Shown: positions 7,258 through 17,709 of the stretch, in pieces | Layout: every line of letters begins with the position of its first letter | Position numbering within the stretch: position 1 is the first letter of the stretch | Source of the DNA: Candidatus Dadabacteria bacterium | Lineage (GTDB): Bacteria > Desulfobacterota_D > UBA1144 > Nemesobacterales > Nemesobacteraceae | NCBI GenBank assembly: GCA_026705445.1 | Contig: JAPPAR010000038.1 | Span: 1 to 44,659 of the forward strand | Length of the DNA stretch: 44,659 nucleotides | Direction: 5' to 3' | The notes under the pieces: model-generated | Database searches by the model: none | What the model saw: only the letters and a program-made list of their open reading frames with translations | Told to the model about the DNA's origin: nothing | Translations under genes and position numbers: made by a program

Positions 7258-7761
7258 TTGCGAAAACGCCGCACGGATTTTCTGACAAGGATAAGGACGG
7301 ACATGGAAAAGAAGTTCCGCGAGGCAACTTGCCTTCTGGTAAACGTCGCGGTGTTCGACTCCGCCTCAGGCGGCGACCTGGGGATTCCTGAGAACTTGTC
7401 TGCGCCCGAGCTTCTTCAGAAGCTTCGTTCCCTTGAAGTGGAAATTGTCTTTTACGGTTCCGGGGGCGGGGACTTCGTCTCAACAAATGGGTTTGGGGGT
7501 CTGATTGAAGAGAACGGTCACCAAATAACCGCCGATCGCGCTTACGTTCTGGACAGCGTGGGGAGAAAGGACAGCGTGCTGCTGGGCTCCGAGCTCTCCG
7601 ACGTTGATTTTTTCCTCTCCGGGGTTTTCTCCGTATCGCCAAGCTCCGCTCCGCTTGACCTCAAGGCGGTTTCGAGCTACGTATCGAACTTCGATGGAGA
7701 GGCGGTTTTCACGGAGCTTGGAAACCTGATTGCTAACTCGAAAAGGGAAGACCGGGAATAG
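7258..7761 (+). CDS. Hypothetical protein upstream of queG
   Basis: A soluble protein of 167 residues if the TTG at 7258 is used, or 152 residues from the ATG at 7303, which has AAGGA about 9 bases upstream and is equally credible. The middle contains EIVFYGSGGGDFVSTNGFGG and the C-terminus is rich in Ser, Leu and Asp. No domain is recognised and there is no signal peptide. Its stop is 6 bases before the ATG of queG, so it is the leader gene of the queG operon. Codon use matches the core genes, which supports it being real. Confidence 0.65.
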   Translation: MRKRRTDFLTRIRTDMEKKFREATCLLVNVAVFDSASGGDLGIPENLSAPELLQKLRSLEVEIVFYGSGGGDFVSTNGFGGLIEENGHQITADRAYVLDSVGRKDSVLLGSELSDVDFFLSGVFSVSPSSAPLDLKAVSSYVSNFDGEAVFTELGNLIANSKREDRE

Positions 7762-7767
7762 GTTTTT

Positions 7768-8904
7768 ATGAATGAAACTACGCGACTCTCGATGCTTATA
7801 AAGAATCACGCGCTTGCCCTGGGCTTTGACCTTGTGGGGATAAGCCCGGCGGAGGGTCATTACGCGGAAGCGGACTTTTTCGAGCGGTGGCTCGGGCGGG
7901 GTTACGCGGGGGAGATGAACTATCTTGAGAGAGGGCTTCTTAAGAGGAAGGAAGTGGAAAGGGTTCTCCCCGGCGCCAGGTCGGTTGTTTCCTGCGCCGT
8001 TAACTACAATACGGAGAATCCACGCTCGACGGAAGCTTCGGGTGGCGGCTGGATATCGAGGTACGCTTGGGGAGACGATTACCACGACGTAATGGGAGAG
8101 ATGCTCGACGGGCTTGCGGACTACATAACGGGTCTTTTCCCCGAAGAAACAGGTGTCAGGACTTACGTGGATACGGGGCCGGTTCTTGAGAAAGTGCACG
8201 CGAGTCGCTCGGGAGTGGGTTGGGTGGGTAAAAACACCTGTCTTATTAATCAGAAGGTCGGCTCCTGGCTTTTTTTGGGAGAGGTGATAACCGACATCGA
8301 GCTTGACTACGACTCGGCGGCTGAAGACCGCTGCGGTACCTGCACCAGGTGCATAGACGCCTGTCCCACCGATGCCATAGTAGAGCCTTACGTGCTTGAC
8401 GCTAGGAAATGCATCTCCTACCTCACGATAGAGCTTAAGGGGAAAATGCCGCTTGAGCTGAGGGAAGGGGTGGAAAACAATGTTTTCGGCTGCGATGTAT
8501 GTCAGGACGTGTGTCCGTGGAACCACGACGCTCTTTTTACTCTCAAAGAAAGCTTCAGGCCGCGGGAAAAACTGCTCAGTCCCGATTTCAAATGGCTTCT
8601 CGAACTTGACGGGGACGGTTTCCGGGAGGTTTTCAGAAAGAGTCCGGTCAAGAGGGCCAAGCGCAGGGGTTTCATGAGAAATGTGCTCGTGGCTGTTGGA
8701 AATTCGGGAAATAAGGAGTATATAGAATACGCAAGGAGCCTTCTCGGAGATGATGAGCCGATCGTAAGGGCTCACGCGGTCTGGGCGCTCTGGATGCTCG
8801 GGAGAGAGGATTGCAGGGGCGAGCTTGAGTGTCTGCTTGAGACCGAAACCGACGGGGAAGTGCTGGAAGAAATTCACCATGCTATCGGTTCCCCGCGAAA
8901 CTGA
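7768..8904 (+). CDS. queG: Epoxyqueuosine reductase QueG
   Basis: A 378-residue cobalamin and iron-sulfur enzyme that reduces epoxyqueuosine to queuosine in the wobble position of tRNAs. The N-terminal half has the DUF1730 region with YVDTGPV and its catalytic Asp135. The ferredoxin part follows, with C189xxC192xxC195xxxC199 (CGTCTRCIDACP) and the second set including Cys215 and C242xxC245xxxC249 (CDVCQDVCPWN). The C-terminal 100 residues are HEAT-like helical repeats (RAHAVWALWMLG), as in the known structure. Length is normal for the family. It lies in a three-gene operon between a hypothetical protein and an NTF2-like protein. Confidence 0.96.
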   Translation: MNETTRLSMLIKNHALALGFDLVGISPAEGHYAEADFFERWLGRGYAGEMNYLERGLLKRKEVERVLPGARSVVSCAVNYNTENPRSTEASGGGWISRYAWGDDYHDVMGEMLDGLADYITGLFPEETGVRTYVDTGPVLEKVHASRSGVGWVGKNTCLINQKVGSWLFLGEVITDIELDYDSAAEDRCGTCTRCIDACPTDAIVEPYVLDARKCISYLTIELKGKMPLELREGVENNVFGCDVCQDVCPWNHDALFTLKESFRPREKLLSPDFKWLLELDGDGFREVFRKSPVKRAKRRGFMRNVLVAVGNSGNKEYIEYARSLLGDDEPIVRAHAVWALWMLGREDCRGELECLLETETDGEVLEEIHHAIGSPRN

Positions 8905-8916
8905 GGTTTGTTTCTC

Positions 8917-10357
<1,441 letters not shown>

Positions 10358-10428
10358 TCATCTCGCCGGGGCTTCGGTCTTGCGGATGGTCTGGAGGTTT
10401 TTCGGACGACCCCCTCCGGGGCGAAGCC

Positions 10429-10851
10429 CTAGAGCTGTTTTTGATGTTCCGCTATGTCCTTTTTTACGTTTCCCGTTATACCGTCCCAGTATCTCCACCA
10501 GTAGGAATCCGGTTCGTGGTTTGCCTTCTGCTGCTCGGCCCAGATGAGAACCTGCATGTGGTCTCCGTGATAGAGCACCAGTTTCTTCGCAGCGTCGGCA
10601 ACCTCTTCATCGTTTATCGGAAGCTTGTTGAGCTCCCCGTCAAAAATGGCCTTTATCTCTTTTATGTAGGGAGCGGCGGCTCTTGAAATCTCCTTGATTT
10701 TCTCAGCCGGGGTTGCTACATCTCCCGGAAAAGATTCCTTTACGTTTTTCATGAGGTCCACGAAGTCAAGAAGATTGTCAAGAGAGTCCTGAGCCTTCTT
10801 CACTTCCTTGAGACATCCCGTGAGTTCCTTTACGTTTACATTTAAAGACAT
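10429..10851 (-). CDS. Hypothetical helical protein
   Basis: A 140-residue soluble protein, almost entirely helical and charged, with coiled-coil character over residues 1-60 (KELTGCLKEVKKAQDSLDNL) and a C-terminal segment rich in aromatic residues, HEPDSYWWRYWDGITG. The ATG has a strong AAGGAGG upstream, which fixes the start. No domain is recognised. It stands alone, 66 bp downstream of the DUF1460 gene and 92 bp upstream of obgE on the same strand. Past its stop a GC-rich inverted repeat with a TTCG loop (about 10415-10430) lacks a U tract, so termination is not assured. Confidence 0.75.
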   Translation of the reverse strand: MSLNVNVKELTGCLKEVKKAQDSLDNLLDFVDLMKNVKESFPGDVATPAEKIKEISRAAAPYIKEIKAIFDGELNKLPINDEEVADAAKKLVLYHGDHMQVLIWAEQQKANHEPDSYWWRYWDGITGNVKKDIAEHQKQL

Positions 10852-10917
10852 TAAACCGCCTCCTTGATTGCAATCATGCCCCGCCCGGGGGCAGTTCTGA
10901 TTCTACCACATAATCCA

Positions 10918-11733
10918 TTACTTTACCCTGTATACCAGAAGTCCAGGCTTGTTTTTCATGTAGGTGGCGAGGTCCTCGTCCAGCACCTTTTCGTGTACCG
11001 TGGAAGCGTGACGCAGGTAAACCACGCCGTTCTTTCTGACGGCTATTCCCGTGTGAGAGACGTCAAGGCCGTCTTTATCGGAGTAGATCCCGAGGTAGTC
11101 CCCCGTTTTTATCTCCTGGAGAACTGGCGGGCTTAACTTCTCAGAGGGGACGTAGCTTACGTCCCTTTTTACTGTCGCAAGTCCCGGAAGCCAGGGAGAG
11201 CCGTCTGTTTTTCTGTTCAGTTCCTTGGTCACGGCTGCCGTTGCGTCGCCCCCGATTTCACGGGTTACATCACGGGCGTTTTTATCGTCTCCGTTTACCC
11301 AGTCGGAGAAAAAGTGTTTTCTGCTCTCCCACCGCACAGCGCCGTCTTTATATCTCGTTTTCACGAGTTCTTCCTTGAATTCCCCGAAGCTTCCTGAAAG
11401 CCTGAGCGACTCCACGTAGTCAATATAGGTAAAGCAGTCAACCCCTGAGAGATCCACTGTAAGCTGCTCCGTCTCGCCGCTTGCTCCACCAAGGGTGTTT
11501 CCCGCGTAGGGAGTTCCGAGAAATTTCTCCGAGAGAAATTCTATTTTGGCGGCGGAACCGTCCTTTAAGGCTGCCTGCTCCATCAGGGTTTCTATTTCCT
11601 GCTGCGTCCAGTCCCCAAGAATCACTTTTTCTGAGTGTACAGTCGAGAAGTCTTTTCCGAAGACCGTGAACAGGAACTTGGCCGCGACAACTATGACGAT
11701 CAGAAGAAAGAGATTTTTGATTATTCTTTTCAT
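10918..11733 (-). CDS. DUF1460 (amidase-like, NlpC/P60-related fold) exported protein
   Basis: A 271-residue protein with an N-terminal hydrophobic segment (residues 5-24) acting as an uncleaved anchor or signal, placing the domain in the periplasm. The DUF1460 signature is clear: FLGTPYAGNTLGG, then GVDCFTYIDYVES with putative nucleophile Cys100, and later SHTGIAVR with His227 and YLRHAS with His242. DUF1460 proteins have an NlpC/P60-like cysteine-peptidase fold and are associated with N-acetylmuramoyl-L-alanine amidase activity, so a cell-wall role is likely. It starts 4 bases after pilD and belongs to the cdc48-pilD unit. Confidence 0.88.
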   Translation of the reverse strand: MKRIIKNLFLLIVIVVAAKFLFTVFGKDFSTVHSEKVILGDWTQQEIETLMEQAALKDGSAAKIEFLSEKFLGTPYAGNTLGGASGETEQLTVDLSGVDCFTYIDYVESLRLSGSFGEFKEELVKTRYKDGAVRWESRKHFFSDWVNGDDKNARDVTREIGGDATAAVTKELNRKTDGSPWLPGLATVKRDVSYVPSEKLSPPVLQEIKTGDYLGIYSDKDGLDVSHTGIAVRKNGVVYLRHASTVHEKVLDEDLATYMKNKPGLLVYRVK

Positions 11734-11737
11734 GGCT

Positions 11738-12604
11738 CTACCCCGGCGACCCGATGTTTATTCCGGCAAGGAGAAAAAGATCGTCTCCGAGCAGGTAAAG
11801 CACGGCCGAGAGGGAAAGAAAGGGGCCGTAGGCTATGGCATGTCCCGGATCTTTCTTGCGCAGTATTATAACCGAGAGTCCGATAAGGGTTCCCAGGATG
11901 GAACTCAGAAATATTACGACCAACACCCCCCACATTCCGAAAAAAGCTCCCAGCATCGCTACGAGCTTTACGTCGCCCATTCCCATTCCTTCTTTTTTTC
12001 TCAAGTTCCTGTATGCCATGGCGATCAGCAAGAAAGCGCCTCCTCCAAGCAGCGTCCCCCCTATGGAATTAAAAATGGCGATACTGGCCGTCGCGGGCAG
12101 AAAGTCCCCAAGGCCGGAGAAAAAAACCGCTTCGGCCGCGGCCGCCCAGTCGGTTCTGACCGCGTTTAGCAAAACCCCGGCTGCTATTCCGGGAAGCGTT
12201 ATCATGTCGGGAATGATCAGGTGTCTTATGTCTATCAGCGTTATAGTCACAAGTCCCGTGCAGAGCGCCAGGTAGAAGAACACTTCAAGCGACACTCCGA
12301 ACTCCCTGTAGAGAAAAACCGCCAGCACAGCGCAGAGAAGTTCTACGAGCGGGTACTCGGCCGATATCCGCTCTTCGCAGTAGGCGCACTTGCCTCTAAG
12401 CAATAGCCAGCTCAGGATCGGAATGTTGTGAAGGGCCCTTATGGGGGTTTCGCAGCTTGTGCAGCGGGAACGCGGAGAGACTATCGAGACTCCGGCTGGA
12501 ATTCTCATTGTGCAGACGTTCGCGAAGCTTCCAAGTGCTGCTCCCAGAATGAAAAACCATATTTCGGGAACGATGCTATGAAGAAAAAGAAAAGAACTTT
12601 CCAA
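11738..12604 (-). CDS. pilD: Prepilin peptidase / N-methyltransferase PilD
   Basis: A 288-residue inner-membrane aspartic peptidase that trims type IV prepilins and type II pseudopilins and methylates the new N-terminus. It has the cytoplasmic zinc-binding domain with C48xxC51 and C73xxC76. The two catalytic aspartates lie in LIDIRHLIIPD (Asp125) and GMGMGDVKL (Asp211), with about eight hydrophobic segments. The ISAEYPLVELL segment between the cysteines and helix 2 is also typical. No pilus or secretion genes are present in this window, so the substrates are elsewhere. It follows cdc48 by 29 bp. Confidence 0.95.
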   Translation of the reverse strand: MESSFLFLHSIVPEIWFFILGAALGSFANVCTMRIPAGVSIVSPRSRCTSCETPIRALHNIPILSWLLLRGKCAYCEERISAEYPLVELLCAVLAVFLYREFGVSLEVFFYLALCTGLVTITLIDIRHLIIPDMITLPGIAAGVLLNAVRTDWAAAAEAVFFSGLGDFLPATASIAIFNSIGGTLLGGGAFLLIAMAYRNLRKKEGMGMGDVKLVAMLGAFFGMWGVLVVIFLSSILGTLIGLSVIILRKKDPGHAIAYGPFLSLSAVLYLLGDDLFLLAGINIGSPG

Positions 12605-12633
12605 GGCGATTCCTGTCCTAGTTGCGGCTTTCG

Positions 12634-14733
12634 TTAAGCGTTTCTTTTCTGCAGTTCCGAAAGCGCCAGGTCAAAATGTCTTCTGCAGAGCTTGATGACT
12701 TTCCTGTTCTTCCCCAGATGCTCTTTTATCGCGTGCAAAGATGCCCTGTTGCATACGAGCTTTACGTCCGCTCCGGTTCTGCCTTCAAGCTGTTCTGCAA
12801 GTGCGGTGAGTTTCACGTCCGTCCCGAGAGGCTTTTTCCGAGTGTGGATTTTGAGGATCTCGAGAATTTCCTCTTTTGAAGGAGTCGGGATCTCGACCAC
12901 GAGATCGAATCTTCCCGGTCTCAGAAGCGCCGGTTCTATCATGTCAATCCTGTTTGTCGCGGCAAGCACCAGCACATCCGGGAGTTCCTCAACCCCGTCA
13001 ATCTCGGCAAGCAGCTGGCTTACCACCCTTTCGCTCACGCGGGTCGAGTTAGATTCGGAGCGTCTCGGGCAAAGGGCGTCGAGCTCGTCGAAAAACACTA
13101 TGCAGGGAGAAACCTGTTTTGCCTTTTTGAAAACTTCCCTTACGGCGCGCTCCGATTCACCGACGTACTTGGAGAGAAGCTCCGCTCCCTTTATGGAAAT
13201 GAAGTTAACATCCGTTCTGTTGGCAAGCGCTTTTGCGAGGAGGGTCTTTCCCGTTCCCGGAGGGCCGTGAAGCAATATTCCCTTGGGTGACTCTACGTCC
13301 AAGGCCTCGTAGAAATTCCTGTGCTTCATGGGCCATATGACGGATTCAATCAGGTCGTCTTTTACGTTCTCAAGACCTCCGACGTCATCCCAGGAGGTTT
13401 TCGGTATCTCAGCCACTATCTCCCTTATTGCGGAGGGATCGATATTTCGAAGCGCCTCAAGGAAGTCTTCCATGCCGACTTCTACAAGAAAGCTGTGTGC
13501 GACGTTGGAGACGAAGTCCTGCTCCATGTCCGGCAGAATGTTGGTAAGAGAATTTATTGCCGCCTCCCTGCAGAGATTCTCTATGTCGGCCCCCACGTAG
13601 CCACTTGAGAGTTCGGAGAGTCTCTGAAGGTCCACGTCGCTTGAAAGTGGCATGCTTCTCGAATGAACCTGGAATATCTCTAGGCGGGCCTTGGTATCGG
13701 GGACCGGAAGGTGAATTTCCCTGTCAAACCTGCCAGGACGGCGAAGCGCGGGGTCGATCATGTCCGGAAGGTTGGTCGCTCCGATAACCGTAACGTTTCC
13801 TCTGTGCGTGAGACCGTCCATGAGGGATAGAAGCTGGGCCACCACCCTTTTTTCAACATCTCCCGTAACCTTGTCCCGGCGGGGAGCTATCGCGTCCAGT
13901 TCATCAAGGAATATTATGGACGGCTGGTTCTTGGTAGCGTTCTCAAATATCTGGCGCAGCTTGGCTTCGCTCTCTCCGTAGAACCTGTGAATTACCTCGG
14001 GGCCGTTTATTACTTGGAAATTTGAATCCGTTTCAAACGCTATGGCTTTTGCGAGCAGGGTTTTTCCGCTTCCCGGGGGGCCTGTAAGAAGGATTCCCCT
14101 GGGAGGCTGAACCCCGAGCTTTTCAAAAAGCGATGGGAAGCGTATCGGAAGTTCGAGAATCTCCTTTATTCTTTTTATCTGGCTTGAAAGTCCCCCTATG
14201 TCCGTATACGAAACCCTTTCCGCATCCACCTTGTTTTTCGGCCTCTGTATCACGTCCATGCGGGTTTTCTGACTTATGACAACCGAGTGCTCAGGCATCG
14301 TGGTAAGCACGTCGAAGTCTTCGGTCTTGGCGGCGGACACTCTCACAGATACCCTGTCTCCGACCGTTACGGGGAGCCCTTCAAGCCTGTTGGTGAGACG
14401 CTTGCTTTTGGACGGGTCGTAGAGAAATGCCTTGTTTCTGGGACACAGGGTTATCCTGCTTGCCTTCTCGAGGTCGGCTTTTGTCACTATTACTATGTCG
14501 TCAAGCTCAACCCCCGCGTTTTCTCTGGTTACAGTGTCTATTTCTATTACGGAATCCGCTCCGCATTCTTCGGCATCAAGCGGCAGAGCTCTCACGACGG
14601 TTTTTTTCCTTCCGTCTATCTGTACCAGATCCCAGGACGTAAGGCCCAGCTCCTGCATGTCTATGGGGCTTATCCTTGCGTAACCCTTTCCCGAATCCCT
14701 CGAGTGGATTTCCGATATTTTAAGCGATATCAT
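12634..14733 (-). CDS. CDC48/VCP-type double AAA+ ATPase
   Basis: A 699-residue protein built like archaeal VAT/CDC48. An N-domain (1-170) contains a double-psi barrel region and a second subdomain. D1 has Walker A GPPGSGKT (218-225), Walker B IIFLDELD (273-280) and the arginine-finger region RRPGRFD. D2 has Walker A GPPGTGKT (490-497), Walker B IVFFDELD and LLRPGRFD. Both Walker B motifs read DELD, where eukaryotic and archaeal proteins usually have DEID. The family are hexameric unfoldases feeding protein degradation; bacterial examples are patchy. It is the first gene of the pilD/DUF1460 unit and is divergent from recF across about 112 bp. Confidence 0.95.
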   Translation of the reverse strand: MISLKISEIHSRDSGKGYARISPIDMQELGLTSWDLVQIDGRKKTVVRALPLDAEECGADSVIEIDTVTRENAGVELDDIVIVTKADLEKASRITLCPRNKAFLYDPSKSKRLTNRLEGLPVTVGDRVSVRVSAAKTEDFDVLTTMPEHSVVISQKTRMDVIQRPKNKVDAERVSYTDIGGLSSQIKRIKEILELPIRFPSLFEKLGVQPPRGILLTGPPGSGKTLLAKAIAFETDSNFQVINGPEVIHRFYGESEAKLRQIFENATKNQPSIIFLDELDAIAPRRDKVTGDVEKRVVAQLLSLMDGLTHRGNVTVIGATNLPDMIDPALRRPGRFDREIHLPVPDTKARLEIFQVHSRSMPLSSDVDLQRLSELSSGYVGADIENLCREAAINSLTNILPDMEQDFVSNVAHSFLVEVGMEDFLEALRNIDPSAIREIVAEIPKTSWDDVGGLENVKDDLIESVIWPMKHRNFYEALDVESPKGILLHGPPGTGKTLLAKALANRTDVNFISIKGAELLSKYVGESERAVREVFKKAKQVSPCIVFFDELDALCPRRSESNSTRVSERVVSQLLAEIDGVEELPDVLVLAATNRIDMIEPALLRPGRFDLVVEIPTPSKEEILEILKIHTRKKPLGTDVKLTALAEQLEGRTGADVKLVCNRASLHAIKEHLGKNRKVIKLCRRHFDLALSELQKRNA

Positions 14734-14845
14734 GAGTCAGCACCTTTCAAAAAAGATATTAACGCTTAAAATTCTATGGTCAAGAAAGCGCCTGCGGGAA
14801 GGTGGGAAGCGGCTTTTCCCCGGGAAAAAACGGTTGGCGAGTCAA

Positions 14846-15937
14846 GTGCAGCTTAAACATCTGAGCCTCAGGAACTACAGGAATTACGAAAATCTCTCCC
14901 TCCCGTTCTATACGGGACTGAACGTTATCCACGGACGAAACGCCCAGGGGAAAACCAATCTTCTGGAGGCCATATATCTTGTCTGCGGGATGCGGCCTTT
15001 TTCGGGCGCGAAAAACTCTGAGCTCGTGCGCTTCGGCTGCGAGGCTTCGCTCGTTAAGGGGGAGATTCTTTCCGCAAACGGTCTCAATGAAGTGCACATA
15101 ACCATAAAAAAAGAGGGCCGCCACACGCGGCTTAACTCAAAGACCGTGCGGAGCATAAGTCAGCATTTCGGCCGCTTCAAGGTCGTTTTGTTTCTTCCCT
15201 CGGACATAGAGATAGTGAAGGGCGGGCTTCAGGCAAGAAGAAATTACCTCGATTCCGTCGTGAGCGCCGTTCACCCGGCCCACATAAAGCAGCTTCGCGA
15301 CTACCAGAGGGCCGTAAGCCAGAGAAACCACGTGCTCGGATTAAAGGAGAAATTGTCCCCGCTTTCCGTGGAACTCTGGGATGATCAGATAGCCAGAATC
15401 GGAGCCGACATCGTGGGCAGGCGCATCGAGATGATAAAAAGCTTTAACCGCAAGCTCGCCGAGGTTTACGGGGAGCACGGGGAATCGGACACGTCGGCGC
15501 GCGTTAGCTACGGGTTTTCGTTTGAACGCAGGGCGGATATCGTGGAGGCGATAAGGGAAGCGCTTTCCAAGAATTTTCCTTCTGACAGAAAAAGGGGTCA
15601 CACGACAGTCGGTCCCCACAGGGACCGGGTCGGTTTTCTGCTTAACGGGCAGGACGCTTCACGCTTTGCCTCGCAGGGGCAGTCAAAAAATCTGGTTCTG
15701 GCGCTTAAGGCCTCAGAGATAAGGCTTTTTAAGGAACACACGGGAACCAATCCCATACTTCTTCTCGACGACATAACGAGCGAGCTTGACATAAAGCGCA
15801 GAAGCTTTCTTTTCAAAACTCTCTCGGAATTCACCGGGCAGGTGTTTGTCACCTCGACCGATAAGAACGAGATACCCCGCCGGGGGGAATTCCACTCGTT
15901 TCTCGTTGACTCAGGCCGGGTAAAAGCCGGCGCTTAA
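14846..15937 (+). CDS. recF: DNA replication and repair protein RecF
   Basis: A 363-residue SMC-like ATPase that helps load RecA at single-strand gaps. It has VQLKHLSLRNYRNY at the start, Walker A GRNAQGKT (30-37), the RRNYLDS segment, the signature SQGQSKNLVLALK, Walker B ILLLDDITSELD and VFVTSTD. The frame is open to an ATG near 14732 that overlaps the divergent cdc48 start, but the extra 38 residues are basic and unlike RecF. The GTG at 14846 gives the usual family N-terminus. dnaA, dnaN and gyrB, frequent neighbours of recF, are not here. Confidence 0.95.
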   Translation: MQLKHLSLRNYRNYENLSLPFYTGLNVIHGRNAQGKTNLLEAIYLVCGMRPFSGAKNSELVRFGCEASLVKGEILSANGLNEVHITIKKEGRHTRLNSKTVRSISQHFGRFKVVLFLPSDIEIVKGGLQARRNYLDSVVSAVHPAHIKQLRDYQRAVSQRNHVLGLKEKLSPLSVELWDDQIARIGADIVGRRIEMIKSFNRKLAEVYGEHGESDTSARVSYGFSFERRADIVEAIREALSKNFPSDRKRGHTTVGPHRDRVGFLLNGQDASRFASQGQSKNLVLALKASEIRLFKEHTGTNPILLLDDITSELDIKRRSFLFKTLSEFTGQVFVTSTDKNEIPRRGEFHSFLVDSGRVKAGA

Positions 15938-16037
15938 GAGATTCTGCTCTCTGCGGTCAATGTTTTTAAACAGAGGTCAGAGAAGTTATCATAGAAAGTT
16001 AACCAAAAGGTATGTTTAGTTGAAAGGAGGCAATGAA

Positions 16038-16499
16038 GTGTATAAAATCAAGCTGGTCCTGATAGCGGGCTTAATAGCTATTATGCCGACTCTGGCGGCC
16101 GCGAGCGATTGCAGCACGGTTGAAAACAACAATCTCGCGATTCACGCGGTGCCGGAACTCGTTCACCAGAAGGTCACGTTTGACGTAGCGGCGTCGCATA
16201 CCCCGTTTGATGAAAAGTACTCTGAGATTGATAATATCAGCGTGTTTACGGGGGGAGCGGGCTTCAAGGTAGCGGGGGTAAAACTGGGTATGGGACTCAG
16301 TCACTATACAAACGGGACTTCGTACCCGGTAAAAGATGGAGATCCGTGTGTAGGTAATACCGCGTTGGCTGTGGCGGGTTTTGTTAACTTGGGCGAGAGC
16401 GCGAGGCTGAAACTGGGGATCGCCAGGAGCAGCGACCTAATAGACTCATTGTCAATCGATAATACTACTTTTCACGCGGGTTTACGTTTCGGATTCTAA
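16038..16499 (+). CDS. Small outer-membrane beta-barrel-like protein
   Basis: A 153-residue exported protein. The GTG at 16038 is chosen because AAAGGAGG lies 7 bases upstream. The signal peptide runs through KLVLIAGLIAIMPTLAAAS. The mature part has alternating hydrophobic strands (FTGGAGFKVAGVKLGMGLSH, LAVAGFVNLGESARLKLGIA) and ends in HAGLRFGF, with the terminal Phe typical of BAM substrates. Two cysteines may form a disulfide. The barrel would be small, about eight strands. The MBL hydrolase gene begins 31 bp downstream on the same strand. Function unknown. Confidence 0.72.
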   Translation: MYKIKLVLIAGLIAIMPTLAAASDCSTVENNNLAIHAVPELVHQKVTFDVAASHTPFDEKYSEIDNISVFTGGAGFKVAGVKLGMGLSHYTNGTSYPVKDGDPCVGNTALAVAGFVNLGESARLKLGIARSSDLIDSLSIDNTTFHAGLRFGF

Positions 16500-16530
16500 G
16501 AATGGAACAAATGCAGGAGGATATAACTAA

Positions 16531-17424
16531 ATGGACCTGAAGATAATTGACATTAATTTCTTTATGAAAGAGACGGTAGCGTCTTACCTTATCGAGACCG
16601 GCGAAGGACCGATGCTTATAGAAACAGGTCCCGATACAGCATTTGAGAATCTTAAAAGCGGTCTTTCGGACCTCGGCTACGCGCCCTCTGACGTAAAGCA
16701 CGTGTTCGTAACCCACATTCATCTTGACCACTCGGGTGCCGCCTGGCATTTCGCCGAGGCGGGATCCACCATATACGTTCACCCGGTGGGGGCTCCGCAT
16801 CTTGTTGACCCTGAGAAGCTCATGAGGTCCGCCACAAGGATATACGGGGACAAGATGGATGAGCTCTGGGGCGAGGTGAGGGGAATGGATCAAAGCAGCG
16901 TGGTTGCAATTGAGGACGGCCAAGTCATCAACATAGGGGGCGTAGAAGTAAGGGTTGTTGAGACAGCCGGACATGCCGGGCATCATCACTGCTACCTGAT
17001 TGAGAACGCACTCTTTACCGGGGATACTGCGGGGTGCCTGATGGCGGGCGGGCCCATGGTTCCCGCAACCCCTCCTCCCGAAATACACCTTGAGAAGTGG
17101 AACGCTTCTATTGAGAAGATGAGGGAAATATCCCCCGACATTATTTATCTTACTCATTTCGGCGGGTACACGGATGTGGGTCCCATGCTTGACGCCGCCG
17201 CCGAAAAACTCGAAGAGTGGTCTGAGTGGATTGGCGAGAGATTGTTAGCCGGCAAGAGTGATGAGGAGATAACCGAGGAGTTCGGCGCCTACTTCAAAGA
17301 GATATTCGAGCGTGAGGGTACAAGCGAGGATGTTTACCGCAAGTACGAACTAATGGCTCCTTACTACATGAACGCCGGCGGCCTCATAAGGTACTGGAGG
17401 AGGCACAGGCTTTCTGATTCCTGA
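16531..17424 (+). CDS. MBL-fold metallohydrolase
   Basis: A 297-residue metallo-beta-lactamase-fold hydrolase without signal peptide. The metal site includes THIHLDH (His62, His64, Asp66, His67), then ETAGHAGHHH, a LFTGDTAG block with the bridging Asp, and THFGGYTD providing the last His. The C-terminal helices (residues 220-297) are a typical cap of the glyoxalase II-like or lactonase-like subgroup. The substrate is not evident. Start is well defined by AGGAGGATA upstream. A strong terminator follows at 17431-17454. Confidence 0.92.
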   Translation: MDLKIIDINFFMKETVASYLIETGEGPMLIETGPDTAFENLKSGLSDLGYAPSDVKHVFVTHIHLDHSGAAWHFAEAGSTIYVHPVGAPHLVDPEKLMRSATRIYGDKMDELWGEVRGMDQSSVVAIEDGQVINIGGVEVRVVETAGHAGHHHCYLIENALFTGDTAGCLMAGGPMVPATPPPEIHLEKWNASIEKMREISPDIIYLTHFGGYTDVGPMLDAAAEKLEEWSEWIGERLLAGKSDEEITEEFGAYFKEIFEREGTSEDVYRKYELMAPYYMNAGGLIRYWRRHRLSDS

Positions 17425-17430
17425 GTCTTT

Positions 17431-17454
17431 TCGCCGGAACGGCGGTTTTGTTTT
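17431..17454 (+). terminator. Rho-independent terminator after the MBL gene
   Basis: CGCCG-GAA-CGGCG forms a 5-bp GC stem with a 3-nt loop, followed by GTTTTGTTTT. Its T tract also overlaps the probable -35 of the tRNA promoter. Confidence 0.75.
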
Positions 17455-17476
17455 CTTCGGTTCCTGTCGTTATAAT
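17448..17476 (+). promoter_or_regulatory. Promoter of the tRNA-Pro/tRNA-Arg pair
   Basis: TTGTTT at 17448-17453 and a perfect TATAAT at 17471-17476 are 17 bp apart. Transcription would begin around 17483, just before tRNA-Pro at 17492. Confidence 0.6.
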
Positions 17477-17491
17477 TACTCGTTTTTGAAT

Positions 17492-17567
17492 CGGGGTGTG
17501 GCGCAGCTGGGAGCGCGCAGCATTTGGGATGCTGAGGTCGGAGGTTCGAGCCCTCTCACCCCGACCA
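17492..17567 (+). tRNA. tRNA-Pro (TGG)
   Basis: Acceptor CGGGGTG pairs with CACCCCG; anticodon stem CAGCA/TGCTG with loop TTTGGGA gives anticodon TGG at 17525-17527. The T arm is GGAGGTTCGAGCCCTCT, the discriminator is A and CCA is encoded (17565-17567). Confidence 0.95.
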
Positions 17568-17603
17568 TTTCTTCGTGATTTGATGCGTGACTTGGTTTTT
17601 TCC

Positions 17604-17678
<75 letters not shown>

Positions 17679-17709
17679 CATTTCGGTGGTGCTGGGGGGA
17701 GTTTCTTTT

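Noticed and set aside
14732-14845. Upstream extension of recF
   Set aside because: Basic 38-residue extension not found in RecF and overlapping the divergent cdc48 start; it is more likely promoter DNA.
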